From the NCBI RefSeq assembly GCF_028737205.1, contig NZ_JAQZAL010000015.1:62001-126000 (forward strand): 64,000 bases of DNA. The letters run 5' to 3'. The notes beneath the pieces are model-generated. The model made no database searches. It was not told the origin of the DNA and worked only from the letters and a program-made list of their open reading frames with translations. The DNA is from Actinomycetospora lutea. Lineage in GTDB: Bacteria; Actinomycetota; Actinomycetes; Mycobacteriales; Pseudonocardiaceae. Below are positions 18,004 to 26,201 of this stretch, in pieces (within the stretch, counting starts at the first letter, position 1; each line of letters opens with the position of its first letter). A program made the translations under genes and the position numbers.

Positions 18004-18052
18004 TGAGCAGCGCACTACTCGATGCCCACCGGGGTTGCTCGGGGATTACTCG
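18004..18052. promoter_or_regulatory. Dyad box C with two additional half-sites
   Basis: TGAGCAG-CGCA-CTACTCG at 18004-18021 is the same dyad with a 4-nt spacer, 90 nt upstream of the Cys/His-rich gene. Two more half-sites of the CTACTCG type follow in the same orientation: TTGCTCG (18035-18041) and TTACTCG (18046-18052). Confidence 0.65.
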
Positions 18053-18092
18053 GTCCGCCGGGGCGGACGCCCACCGATGCGGGTCGAGGACA

Positions 18093-18128
18093 TGAGTAGC
18101 GGGTCACAGCGCGGGCCCGCACTACTCG
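18093..18128. promoter_or_regulatory. Dyad box D, widely spaced
   Basis: TGAGTAG (18093-18099, again preceded by CA) and CTACTCG (18122-18128) are separated by 22 nt, one or two helical turns more than in boxes A-C. Together with box C this makes the promoter of the Cys/His-rich gene the richest in half-sites. Confidence 0.55.
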
Positions 18129-18192
18129 GTCGGCGCCGCCGCGGAGCTCTGACCAGCGGTTCCGCGCAGCGGGCGCCGGCTGGACCGGGACG

Positions 18193-19344
18193 TCAGCGGG
18201 GTCGGTGACCCCGGCCCGCCACGTCGATCTCGCCGGTGTCCCCGGCGTCGGAGGCGGCGGATCCGCCCTCGGACGGCGCGGCATCGAGCTCGTCCACGGC
18301 CTCCGCCGAGGGGGTCTCCTTGGCGTGGATGACGAACCACGCGACCCAGCCCGCGACGGCGACCCCGACGAAGCTGACCAGGCGGTAGAGCAGCACCGCC
18401 GCGAGGGCGGGACGGGAGGGGACACCGCCGGCGACCAGCGCGGCGAGCAATGCGCCGTCGACGAGCCCGAGACCGCCGGGCAGGAACGCGGCGCTCGAGG
18501 CGGCGGTGGCGGCGGCGTAGGCGACGAGCACCAGCGCGAGCGTCATGCCCCGGGCGCCGACGGCGACGCAGCAGGCCGCGAGGCACGTGATGTCGAGGAT
18601 CCAGTTCGCGAGCGCCGAGGTGCCGACGACGAGGCGGCCCCTGCCGCGCAGCTCGATGAACTGGAGCGCGGCGATCTGCTCGGCGAGCTCGGCGACGCCG
18701 TCCTCGCGGGGCCGGCGGCGCACCCGGTTGACCAGTCGCAGCCCCCACGACCCGGCCGTGACGAGCAGGCCCGGCCGCTTCGCGACCACGATCACGCCGG
18801 CGCCCAGCGCGGCGACGCCGACGATCTGGAAGATCATCCAGGGCAGCGAGGTCGGGCGGCCGCCGACCACGAGCGCCGACCCGAGCGCGATCGCGGCGAG
18901 CGCGAGGCTGGCCGCCACCCCGCCGGCGACCATCGTCCACGTCGTCGCGGGCCCGGTCGCGCCCCAGGCGCGGCGCCGCCTGTAGGTGTAGGCCGTCGAC
19001 AGCGCGGCACCGCCGGGCACGGTGAGGTGCAGGGCGTTGGCCGCGAGCGTGGCCATCGTGACGGCGCCGAGCGAGACCCGGACGGCCGCGGCCACGAGCA
19101 GGCGGTGGTGCAGCAGGGAGAACGCGACCAGCGCGCCGGCCTCGCACGCGACGGCGACCGCGACCCACATCGGGTCGGCCCCGATCAGCGCCGCGCCGGC
19201 GTCCTTGACCGTCGGCCACACGATGACGATGCCGGTGGTGATCGCGGCCGCCACCACGAGCGCGGTGAGGATCCGCAGGACCCTGCGGGTGCGTGGGGAG
19301 GCGCCCGCCAGTCCCGCCGGTGCGGAGGTCACGGTCGCGCTCAC
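18193..19344 (-). CDS. UPF0104 / MprF-type flippase-domain membrane protein
   Basis: 383 residues with about seven to eight membrane helices beginning at residue 22. It belongs to the lysylphosphatidylglycerol synthetase transmembrane family (PF03706), shown by AALHLTVPGGAALS-like and FLPGGLGLVDGALL motifs. There is no synthase (GNAT-like) domain, so it is the membrane part alone. Related proteins move lipids or glycolipids across the membrane, but the substrate here is unknown. The tail (345-383) is acidic and cytoplasmic. It lies downstream, on the same strand, of two inverted repeats at 19380-19441 that may regulate it. Confidence 0.82.
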   Translation of the reverse strand: MSATVTSAPAGLAGASPRTRRVLRILTALVVAAAITTGIVIVWPTVKDAGAALIGADPMWVAVAVACEAGALVAFSLLHHRLLVAAAVRVSLGAVTMATLAANALHLTVPGGAALSTAYTYRRRRAWGATGPATTWTMVAGGVAASLALAAIALGSALVVGGRPTSLPWMIFQIVGVAALGAGVIVVAKRPGLLVTAGSWGLRLVNRVRRRPREDGVAELAEQIAALQFIELRGRGRLVVGTSALANWILDITCLAACCVAVGARGMTLALVLVAYAAATAASSAAFLPGGLGLVDGALLAALVAGGVPSRPALAAVLLYRLVSFVGVAVAGWVAWFVIHAKETPSAEAVDELDAAPSEGGSAASDAGDTGEIDVAGRGHRPR

Positions 19345-19379
19345 CCCTTCATTGTCCTCGTGCCCGAGCGTCCACCGAT

Positions 19380-19441
19380 GGGTGACCGATCACCCCCGGC
19401 GGCACGCGCGGGCGTCCGCGGAGATCACCCGACCGGTGATC
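19380..19441. promoter_or_regulatory. Two inverted repeats sharing GATCACC in a divergent promoter region
   Basis: GGGTGA-CCGA-TCACCC (19380-19395) and GATCACC-N5-GGTGATC (19423-19441) lie between the UPF0104 gene and the gene at 19561. Both are perfect and share the half-site GGTGA. They look like operators of a dimeric regulator not encoded nearby. Confidence 0.5.
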
Positions 19442-19560
19442 GGCAGGCGACGAGCGGTTCCGCGGGTGCAGCGGTGACATGCTGCCCGATGACCTCGGCG
19501 CGCCGACCGCGCCCCCGTCCCGTGCCCGTCCCGTCCCCCGTGCCCGAGGAGGAGCCCGCC

Positions 19561-20622
19561 ATGACCCGACGCGTGGACAGCGACCTGTTGCTGGTGGGGA
19601 GCCTGCCCGTCGACTCGACCGACGAGGGCTTCCGCCGGGGTGCCGAGCTGTTCGCCGACCGCGTCGCCGCCCTGCCCGACGGGGAGTCCGGGCCCCGCGG
19701 CGCCTGGGTCGGCTACGACCGCACGACGCTGCTCGAGCCCCACCCCGACATCACCGTGCTCGCCCCCACCGGGTCCCCGACCGGTCGGGCGCGGCACGCC
19801 TACGACACCGCGCGGCTCACCGTCCGCGACGGGGTCGAGCAGCTGCGCTTCGACGCCTGGCCGCGCGTCGCGGAGACCCTCGCGTCCTGGGAGCGGTTCG
19901 CCGCGCTGCGCGCCGAGGGCGTGATCCCGTCGCACCTGCGATTCCAGGTCGGGCTGCCGTTCCCGTCCAGCGTGTTCACCGGCGCGTTCAAGGACGCCTA
20001 CGCCCGCGACTGGGCGCTGGTCGGACCGGCCCTCGAGGACCTCTGGGCCCGGTCGATCGACGAGCTGCTGGCGGTGATCCCGGCGGGCGACCTGGCCCTG
20101 CAGTGGGACCTCGCCTACGAGGTGATCGACATCGAGGGCGTCGTCGCGTGGACCGAGGGCGACGCGTGGGAGCGCTTCGCCGGGCCGTGGTCGCGGCTCG
20201 CGCCGCGGGTGCCCGAGGAGGTCCTCATGGGCCTGCACCTCTGCTACGGCACGTTCCCCGAGTGGCCGATGTTCGAGGCGCGGGACATGGGCCTGATCGT
20301 GCGGATGGCCAACCACGCCGTCGCCCACGCGGGGCGCCCGCTGGACTGGGTGCACCTCGCGGGCCCGCGCTACCTGCGCAGCGAGGACGACGGCTTCTTC
20401 GCCCCGCTCGCCGACCTGGACGCCCCCGACTCGCGGATCTTCCTGGGGATCGTGCTGCCGATCGACGGCGAGGACGGGCTGCGCCGGCGCCAGGTCACGG
20501 CGTCGCGGCACCTCGCGGACTTCGGCGTCGCCCAGTACTGCGGGATGGGCCGCCAGCGTGGCGAGGATCCCGCCGCGACGCTGCGCGAGCACGCCGCGGT
20601 GGTGGCCGCCGTCCGCGGTTGA
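19561..20622 (+). CDS. MetE/UROD-like TIM-barrel protein of unknown substrate
   Basis: 353 residues from the ATG at 19561, which has GAGGAGG nine bases upstream. I place it with moderate certainty in the uroporphyrinogen decarboxylase / cobalamin-independent methionine synthase C-terminal superfamily. It starts with a GSLPV strand, has ALQWDLAYEV and MGLHLCYGTF segments in the barrel, and ends with FGVAQYCGMGRQ, which resembles the Cys-containing last strands of MetE. Methyl transfer to a thiol is possible but unproven. The next gene, an HMG-CoA-lyase-type aldolase, follows after 17 nt, so they are probably cotranscribed. Confidence 0.6.
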   Translation: MTRRVDSDLLLVGSLPVDSTDEGFRRGAELFADRVAALPDGESGPRGAWVGYDRTTLLEPHPDITVLAPTGSPTGRARHAYDTARLTVRDGVEQLRFDAWPRVAETLASWERFAALRAEGVIPSHLRFQVGLPFPSSVFTGAFKDAYARDWALVGPALEDLWARSIDELLAVIPAGDLALQWDLAYEVIDIEGVVAWTEGDAWERFAGPWSRLAPRVPEEVLMGLHLCYGTFPEWPMFEARDMGLIVRMANHAVAHAGRPLDWVHLAGPRYLRSEDDGFFAPLADLDAPDSRIFLGIVLPIDGEDGLRRRQVTASRHLADFGVAQYCGMGRQRGEDPAATLREHAAVVAAVRG

Positions 20623-20639
20623 GGGGCAGGATCGGGCCC

Positions 20640-21563
20640 GTGGTCGGGATCGTGGAGGTGAGCCCGCGCGACGGGCTCCAGAACGAGCGGGCGCTGCTGG
20701 AGACGGGCGCGAAGATCGAGCTGATCGAGCGGGCGGTCGCCGCCGGGGCCCGGCGCATCGAGGCGGTGTCGTTCGTGCACCCGAAGCTGGTGCCGGCGAT
20801 GGCCGACGCCGAGGCGGTGATGGAGGGCCTCCGCGGGACGCGCAGCGAAGCGGAGCCGGACCATCGAGACCGCGCCGACGGGGTGTCCTACATCGGGCTG
20901 GTGCTCAACCGCCGCGGGTACGACCGGGCGGTGGCGGCCGGCGTCGACGAGGTCAATGTCGTCGTCCCGGCCTCCGACGGGTTCGCCAAGGCCAACCAGA
21001 ACTCGACGACCGACGCGCTGACCGCGGTCGCGGAGGAGGTCCTCGCCGAGGCCGCCGGGCGGGACCTGTTCGCCTCGCTGACGATCGCGACGTCGTTCGG
21101 CTGCCCCTTCGACGGCGAGGTCGACCCGGACCGCGTGGTCGAGGTGGCCCGCCGGGGGGCGGCGGCGGGGGCGAAGGAGATCGCGATCGCCGACACGATC
21201 GGCGTCGGCGTCCCCACCCAGGTCCGCACGCTGCTCGACGGGGTGCGGGCGGTGGCACCGGACGCGCTGGTGCGGGCGCACTTCCACAACACCCGCAACA
21301 CCGGCTTCGCCAACGCCGTCGCCGCCCTGGAGTGGGGCGTCGACTGGCTGGACTCGTCCAACGGCGGCATCGGCGGCTGCCCGTTCGCGCCGGCGGCGAC
21401 CGGCAACATCGCCACCGAGGACCTCGTCTACCTGCTCGACCGGATGGGCCACCCGACCGGCCTCGACCTTGAGTCCCTGCTGCCCATCGCCGGCTTCCTC
21501 TCCGACCAGCTCGGCTACACCGTCCCCGCCCTGCTGCCGCGCGCCGGCGGCTTCCCCGGCTGA
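20640..21563 (+). CDS. Hydroxymethylglutaryl-CoA lyase family aldolase
   Basis: 307 residues, GTG start at 20640. The signature SPRDGLQNE near the N-terminus, with the metal-binding and catalytic strands FGCPFDG, AHFHNTRNTG and GGIGGCPFAPAATGN, identifies the HMG-CoA lyase/isopropylmalate synthase TIM-barrel family. These enzymes cleave HMG-CoA-like thioesters to acetyl-CoA and a ketone body, often at the end of leucine breakdown. Residues about 63-80 (RGTRSEAEPDHRDRADG) look like an insertion between two barrel elements and coincide with a GCGGAGC-rich repeat. The aldehyde dehydrogenase gene begins 13 nt later. Confidence 0.88.
   Translation: MVGIVEVSPRDGLQNERALLETGAKIELIERAVAAGARRIEAVSFVHPKLVPAMADAEAVMEGLRGTRSEAEPDHRDRADGVSYIGLVLNRRGYDRAVAAGVDEVNVVVPASDGFAKANQNSTTDALTAVAEEVLAEAAGRDLFASLTIATSFGCPFDGEVDPDRVVEVARRGAAAGAKEIAIADTIGVGVPTQVRTLLDGVRAVAPDALVRAHFHNTRNTGFANAVAALEWGVDWLDSSNGGIGGCPFAPAATGNIATEDLVYLLDRMGHPTGLDLESLLPIAGFLSDQLGYTVPALLPRAGGFPG
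20836..20868. repeat. GCGGAGC-rich interspersed repeat, copy 2 (inside a CDS)
   Basis: GGACGCGCAGCGAAGCGG continuing to GACCATCGAG, 30/33 identical to the reverse complement of 3648-3680. It is read in frame as part of the lyase and adds about eleven residues not expected from the family. Confidence 0.7.
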
Positions 21564-21576
21564 ACCAGGAGCATTC

Positions 21577-23049
21577 GTGAGCGAGCTCGAGCAGCTGTCC
21601 ATGCTGATCGGCGGCAAGCCGACCGGCGCGATCTCGGGGCGGACGTTCGCCACCGAGAACCCCTACACCGGCCGGACGTGGGCGGAGATCCCCGACGGCG
21701 GCACCGAGGACATCGACGCCGCCGTGGGCGCCGCCCGCGCGGCCCTCGACGGCGAGTGGGGGCAGATGACCGGTTTCGCCCGCGCCGCGCGGCTGCGCAA
21801 GCTGGCCGAGCTGATCACCGAGAACGCCGAGCGGCTGGCGCGCCTGGAGGTCAACGACTCCGGCAAGCTCTACCGCGAGATGCTCGGGCAGCTCCAGGGC
21901 CTGGGCGGCTGGTACCACTACTACGCGGGGCTGGCCGACAAGATCGAGGGCGCGCAGATCCCCTCGCCGAACCCGAACTACCTCGTCTACACCCGCCGCG
22001 AGCCGGTCGGGGTGGTCGCGGCGATCACCCCGTGGAACTCGCCGCTGCTGCTCATGAGCTGGAAGGTGGCGCCCGCGCTGGCCGCCGGCTGCACGATCGT
22101 CGTCAAGCCCTCGGAGCACGCGCCGGCCTCGACGCTCGGGTTCGCCGAGCTGATCGCGCAGGCGGGCATCCCCGACGGCGTGGTCAACGTGGTCACCGCG
22201 AACTCGGGCTCGGTCGGCGCGCACCTCGCCGCGCACCCGGGCGTCGACAAGGTCGCGTTCACCGGGTCGACGGCGACCGGGCGCAAGGTGGCCGCGGCGG
22301 CCGCCGAGAAGCTGCACCCCGCGACCCTCGAGCTCGGCGGGAAGTCGCCGCAGGTGGTGTTCCCCGACGCCGACCTGCAGGCCGCCGCCAACGGGCTCGT
22401 CGCCGGCGTCTTCGCGGCCACCGGACAGACGTGCATGGCCGGCTCGCGGCTGGTGGTCCACGAGGACGTGCACGACGAGCTGGTGCGCCTGGTCGCCGAG
22501 CGCGCCTCGCAGATCAAGCTGGGCGACCCGTTCGGCGCGGACACCGAGATGGGTCCGGTGGCCAACAAGATGCAGTACGAGAAGGTCGTCGGCTACCTGT
22601 CCACGGCGCGCGAGGAGGGCGCGACGATCGCGTACGGCGGGTCGTCGGAGGAGTCGTTGGGCGGCTACTTCGTCCAGCCGACCGTGCTCTCGGTGAAGCC
22701 GACCGACACGGTGTTCCGCGAGGAGGTCTTCGGCCCCGTGCTCGCCGCGGTGACCTTCACCGACGAGGACGACGCGATCAAGCTCGCCAACGACACCCCC
22801 TACGGGCTCGCGGGTGCGGTGTGGACCAAGGACGTGCACCGCGCGCACCGGGTCGCCGCGAAGATCAGGGCCGGGTCGGTGTGGATCAACGCCTACCGCG
22901 TGGTGGCGCCGAGCGTGCCGTTCGGCGGCTTCGGCGACTCGGGCATCGGGCGCGAGAACGGCGTGCACGGCATCGACGCCTACCTCGAGACCAAGGCCGT
23001 CTGGGTCGAGCTCACCGGCGGCACCCGCGACCCGTTCACGTTGGGCTGA
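21577..23049 (+). CDS. NAD(P)-dependent aldehyde dehydrogenase
   Basis: 490 residues, GTG start with CCAGGAG five bases upstream. It is a full-length ALDH-superfamily enzyme: cofactor region ITPWNSPLLL (150-159) and KPSE (177-180), general base Glu252 in LELGGKSP, catalytic Cys286 in GQTCMAGS, and FGPVL further on. It oxidises an aldehyde to its acid in the cytosol. The substrate cannot be told from sequence. It is the third gene of a run (19561, 20640, 21577) with short gaps, suggesting one catabolic unit. A 40-bp palindrome follows nine bases after the stop. Confidence 0.93.
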   Translation: MSELEQLSMLIGGKPTGAISGRTFATENPYTGRTWAEIPDGGTEDIDAAVGAARAALDGEWGQMTGFARAARLRKLAELITENAERLARLEVNDSGKLYREMLGQLQGLGGWYHYYAGLADKIEGAQIPSPNPNYLVYTRREPVGVVAAITPWNSPLLLMSWKVAPALAAGCTIVVKPSEHAPASTLGFAELIAQAGIPDGVVNVVTANSGSVGAHLAAHPGVDKVAFTGSTATGRKVAAAAAEKLHPATLELGGKSPQVVFPDADLQAAANGLVAGVFAATGQTCMAGSRLVVHEDVHDELVRLVAERASQIKLGDPFGADTEMGPVANKMQYEKVVGYLSTAREEGATIAYGGSSEESLGGYFVQPTVLSVKPTDTVFREEVFGPVLAAVTFTDEDDAIKLANDTPYGLAGAVWTKDVHRAHRVAAKIRAGSVWINAYRVVAPSVPFGGFGDSGIGRENGVHGIDAYLETKAVWVELTGGTRDPFTLG

Positions 23050-23058
23050 CCGGCCCAT

Positions 23059-23098
23059 GTGAGCGAAATTCCCGGCTATAGCCGGGAATTTCGCTCAC
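23059..23098. terminator. Perfect 40-bp palindrome, bidirectional terminator
   Basis: Two 20-base arms with no loop, starting GTGAGCGAAATTCCCGG on either strand. CC/GG pairs extend it beyond one mismatch. It sits between convergent genes (aldehyde dehydrogenase and Lrp), and the Lrp stop codon lies inside it. There is no T-run, which is usual for actinobacterial terminators. Confidence 0.8.
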
Positions 23099-23565
23099 GT
23101 GGAGGCCCGGCGCGACATGAGCGGGTCGAGGCGGAACGGGACGAGCTGGCGCATCACGAGCGCCGTGGAGGTCCGCTCGACACCCGGGACGGCGAGCAGG
23201 CTGCCGGCGATCGTGTAGAGCGCGTCGGCGTCGCTCGCGACGACCTGGACGAGCAGGTCGTCGTCGCCCGCGAGCCCCACCACCTCGACCACCTCGGGGA
23301 TGCCGGCGAGCGCCTCGGTGACCTCGGCGAGCCGGCGCTGGTCGACCCGCGTGGTGACGTAGGCGCGCAGCGGGTGGCCGAGCGCGGCCGGGTCGATGCG
23401 CCGGGCGAAGTCGCCGAGGACGCCCCGGCTCTCGAGCCGGGTCAGGCGCGCCTGGACGGTGTTGCGCGCGAGGCCGAGACGCTCGGCGAGCGCGACGACC
23501 GTGGCCCGCGGTTCCTCGGCGAGGGCCTGGAGCAGGCGCGCGTCGACGGCGTCGACGGGTTCCAT
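23095..23565 (-). CDS. Lrp/AsnC-family transcriptional regulator
   Basis: 156 residues. I chose the ATG at 23565 because GGGGAG lies eight bases upstream; the GTG at 23574 has the Shine-Dalgarno run directly against it. An N-terminal helix-turn-helix (AVDARLLQALAEEPRATVVA, then LARNTVQARLTRLESRGVL) precedes the RAM ligand-binding domain (about 65-145). Such proteins sense amino acids. It is divergent from the thiamine-diphosphate enzyme gene with 140 nt between them, and is therefore its likely regulator. Its stop codon is within the palindrome 23059-23098. Confidence 0.9.
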   Translation of the reverse strand: MEPVDAVDARLLQALAEEPRATVVALAERLGLARNTVQARLTRLESRGVLGDFARRIDPAALGHPLRAYVTTRVDQRRLAEVTEALAGIPEVVEVVGLAGDDDLLVQVVASDADALYTIAGSLLAVPGVERTSTALVMRQLVPFRLDPLMSRRAST

Positions 23566-23705
23566 CCTGCTCACTCCCCGGGGCCGACGGCACGGACGCG
23601 CTGACCATAGTGCTCACGCCCGTCGACCCCGCTTGCGCAGTTCGGGCCCATGACGAACGCTTCTGGCACCGAAGTGGACACGGCCGTGGACCCGGAGGCA
23701 GATCG

Positions 23706-26042
23706 ATGACATCCACCCGTCCCGCCCCCGCACCGCTGTCCGGCGGGGAGCCGGAGCGCGAGGCGCTGCAAGCGGTGGAGGACCGGGTGCTCTGGCTCGC
23801 CACCGCGATCGTCGACCACGCCAACCGCGTGCGCCCCAACCCGAGCGGCCTGAAGGTCGGCGGCCACCAGGCCTCGTCGTCGTCGATCGTCTCGATCATG
23901 ACCGCGCTGTGGTTCCACACGCTGCGCCCCGAGGACCGGGTGTCGGTCAAGCCGCACGCCTCGCCGGTGCTGCACGCGATCAACCACCTGCTCGGCGAGC
24001 TCGACGCGTCGTACCTGACCTCGCTGCGCGCCGCGGGCGGCCTGCAGTCCTACCCCTCGCGCTCGAAGGACCCCGACCCCGTCGACTACTCCACCGGCTC
24101 GGTCGGCATCGGCGCCACCGCCCCGATCTGGGGCACGATCGCGCGCCGCTACGTCGACGGGCTCGGTGGTGCCGCCGGGTCCGGGCGCCAGTTCTCGCTG
24201 GTCGGCGATGCCGAGCTCGACGAGGGCGCGGTCTGGGAGGCCGTGCTCGACCCGATGGTGCGCGAGCTCGGCGAGGTCTGCTGGATCGTCGACTTCAACC
24301 GCCAGAGTCTCGACCGCGTCGTCCCCGACATCTCCGCCACCCGCCTGCACGGCCTGTTCAGCGCCGCCGGGTGGCAGGTCATCACCGTCAAGTACGGGCG
24401 CCTGCTCGCCGAGCTCTACGCGCGGCCCGGCGGCGAGGCGCTGCGCCGGCGGATCGACGAGATGACCAATCCCGAGTACCAGCGGCTGCTGCGCTGCACC
24501 CCGCTGCAGCTGCGCGAGCGCCTGCCCGGTGACGGCCCGGACGCCGAGGCGGTGGCGGCGCTGCTGCGCGACGTCGACGACGGCGCGGTGCACGCGGCGA
24601 TCCGCAACCTCGGCGGCCACGACCTCGGCGCGCTGGCCGACGCCTACGACGCGATCGACGACAGCCGCCCCACGGTGATCTTCGCCTACACCGTCAAGGG
24701 CTACGGGCTCGCGACGCAGGGCCACCCGCAGAACCACTCCAGCCTGCTCACCGAGACCCAGATGCGCGCGCTGGCCACCGGCCTGGGCACCGACCTCGAC
24801 GACCCCTGGGCCCCGCTGCCCGAGGGTGCGGCCGCGGAGCTGTGCCGCCGGACCGCGGAGCGGCTGCACCGCTCGCCCGTCACGCCGGTCGCGCCGCCCG
24901 CGGTCCCCGACGACCTCAAGCGCACCCCCACGGGCACCGGGCACACCCAGCAGGCGCTCGGGCGCGCGCTGCTCGACCTCACCCGCTCGGCCCCCGACGC
25001 CGCCCGCCGCGTCGTCACGGTCAGCCCGGACGTCACGTCCTCGACGAACCTCGGCGGCTGGCTGAACAAGGTCGGGTCGTGGTCGCCGCACGAGCGCCGC
25101 GACTGGTTCGCCGACGACGCCGAGACGATCCTGCACTGGCACGAGCTGCCCAGCGGCCAGCACATCGAGCTCGGGATCGCCGAGACGAACCTCGTCGGGC
25201 TGCTCGGCGAGCTCGGTGCCACCTGGTCGCGGTGGGGCGAGCCGCTGCTGCCGATCGGGGTGCTCTACGACCCGTTCGTCTCGCGCGCGCTCGAGCCGTG
25301 GGCGTTCGGGATGTACGCGGGCGGGCAGTCGATCCTCGTCGGCACGCCGTCCGGGGTGTCGCTGGCGCCCGAGGGCGGCGCGCACCAGTCGATCACCACG
25401 CCCTCGATCGGCCTGGAGCAGCCCGGCTGCGTGGCGTTCGAGCCGGCGTTCGGCGTCGAGGTCGGCTGGTGCCTGCTCGACGGGCTCTCCCGCCTCGGGC
25501 GTCCCGGCGGCTCGTCGACCTACCTGCGCCTGTCCACCGTGCCGGTCGACCAGAGCCTCGCCGCCGTCCCGGCCGACCCCGCCGCCCGCGCGCAGCGGCG
25601 GCGCGAGGTCGTCGCCGGCGCCTACCTGCTGCGCCGCGCCGCGGGCACCCCGCAGGTGACGATCGCGGCGATGGGCCCGCTCGTCGGCCAGGCGCTGGCC
25701 GCCGCCGAGCGCCTCGGTGCGCAGGGCGTCGGCGCCGACGTCGTCGTGGTCACCAGCCCCGACCGGCTCTTCCGGGCGCTGCGCGCCCGCACCGCGGCGA
25801 CCGGGCCCACCGAGCCCGCGCCGAGCTGGATCCTCGACGCCGCCTTCCCCGCCGACCGCGCGGCGAAGCTCGTCACGGTGCTCGACGGCCACCCGCACAC
25901 GCTCGCGTTCCTGGCCTCGGTGCACGGCGTCCGGGCGGCGCACCTGGGCGTCACCGACTTCGGGCGGTCATCGGACCTCGCCGACTCGTGGGCCCACCAC
26001 CACCTCGACGCCGACGCGATCCTGGCGGCCGCCCTGGCCTGA
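23706..26042 (+). CDS. Thiamine-diphosphate 2-oxoacid dehydrogenase E1 / transketolase-like protein (AceE-type)
   Basis: 778 residues; ATG with CCGGAGG upstream. It has the single-chain E1 layout. The thiamine-diphosphate motif is GDAE (167-170) to Asn198 in DFNRQSLDR, and the pyrimidine-domain glutamate lies in IELGIAETNLVG. LAPEGGAHQSI is typical of homodimeric pyruvate dehydrogenase E1. It is shorter than AceE (about 890-930). No E2 or E3 gene is present here, so it may either pair with distant subunits or act on another 2-oxoacid. The Lrp regulator opposite suggests a link to amino-acid breakdown. Confidence 0.82.
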   Translation: MTSTRPAPAPLSGGEPEREALQAVEDRVLWLATAIVDHANRVRPNPSGLKVGGHQASSSSIVSIMTALWFHTLRPEDRVSVKPHASPVLHAINHLLGELDASYLTSLRAAGGLQSYPSRSKDPDPVDYSTGSVGIGATAPIWGTIARRYVDGLGGAAGSGRQFSLVGDAELDEGAVWEAVLDPMVRELGEVCWIVDFNRQSLDRVVPDISATRLHGLFSAAGWQVITVKYGRLLAELYARPGGEALRRRIDEMTNPEYQRLLRCTPLQLRERLPGDGPDAEAVAALLRDVDDGAVHAAIRNLGGHDLGALADAYDAIDDSRPTVIFAYTVKGYGLATQGHPQNHSSLLTETQMRALATGLGTDLDDPWAPLPEGAAAELCRRTAERLHRSPVTPVAPPAVPDDLKRTPTGTGHTQQALGRALLDLTRSAPDAARRVVTVSPDVTSSTNLGGWLNKVGSWSPHERRDWFADDAETILHWHELPSGQHIELGIAETNLVGLLGELGATWSRWGEPLLPIGVLYDPFVSRALEPWAFGMYAGGQSILVGTPSGVSLAPEGGAHQSITTPSIGLEQPGCVAFEPAFGVEVGWCLLDGLSRLGRPGGSSTYLRLSTVPVDQSLAAVPADPAARAQRRREVVAGAYLLRRAAGTPQVTIAAMGPLVGQALAAAERLGAQGVGADVVVVTSPDRLFRALRARTAATGPTEPAPSWILDAAFPADRAAKLVTVLDGHPHTLAFLASVHGVRAAHLGVTDFGRSSDLADSWAHHHLDADAILAAALA

Positions 26043-26060
26043 CCAGCCGGGGGCCGGGTG

Positions 26061-26107
26061 CGCACACTTGTGTGCGAGCGATGCGGCATCGCTGGCGTGT
26101 GACGCCA
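26061..26107. terminator. Three abutting hairpins downstream of the E1 gene
   Basis: CGCACAC-TT-GTGTGCG (26061-26076), AGCGATGC-G-GCATCGCT (26077-26093) and TGGCGT-GTG-ACGCCA (26093-26107) follow one another with no gap, starting 18 nt after the stop codon. All stems are perfect. It is probably a composite terminator or a repetitive extragenic element. Confidence 0.65.
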
Positions 26108-26201
26108 GGATCGCCACACGCTCGCCGGCGCGACACGCCCGAGGGCATCGTCCGGACGGCGCAGCGGGTAATCCGTCGGCCCACGCCGGAGGGAGGTCCC
26201 G

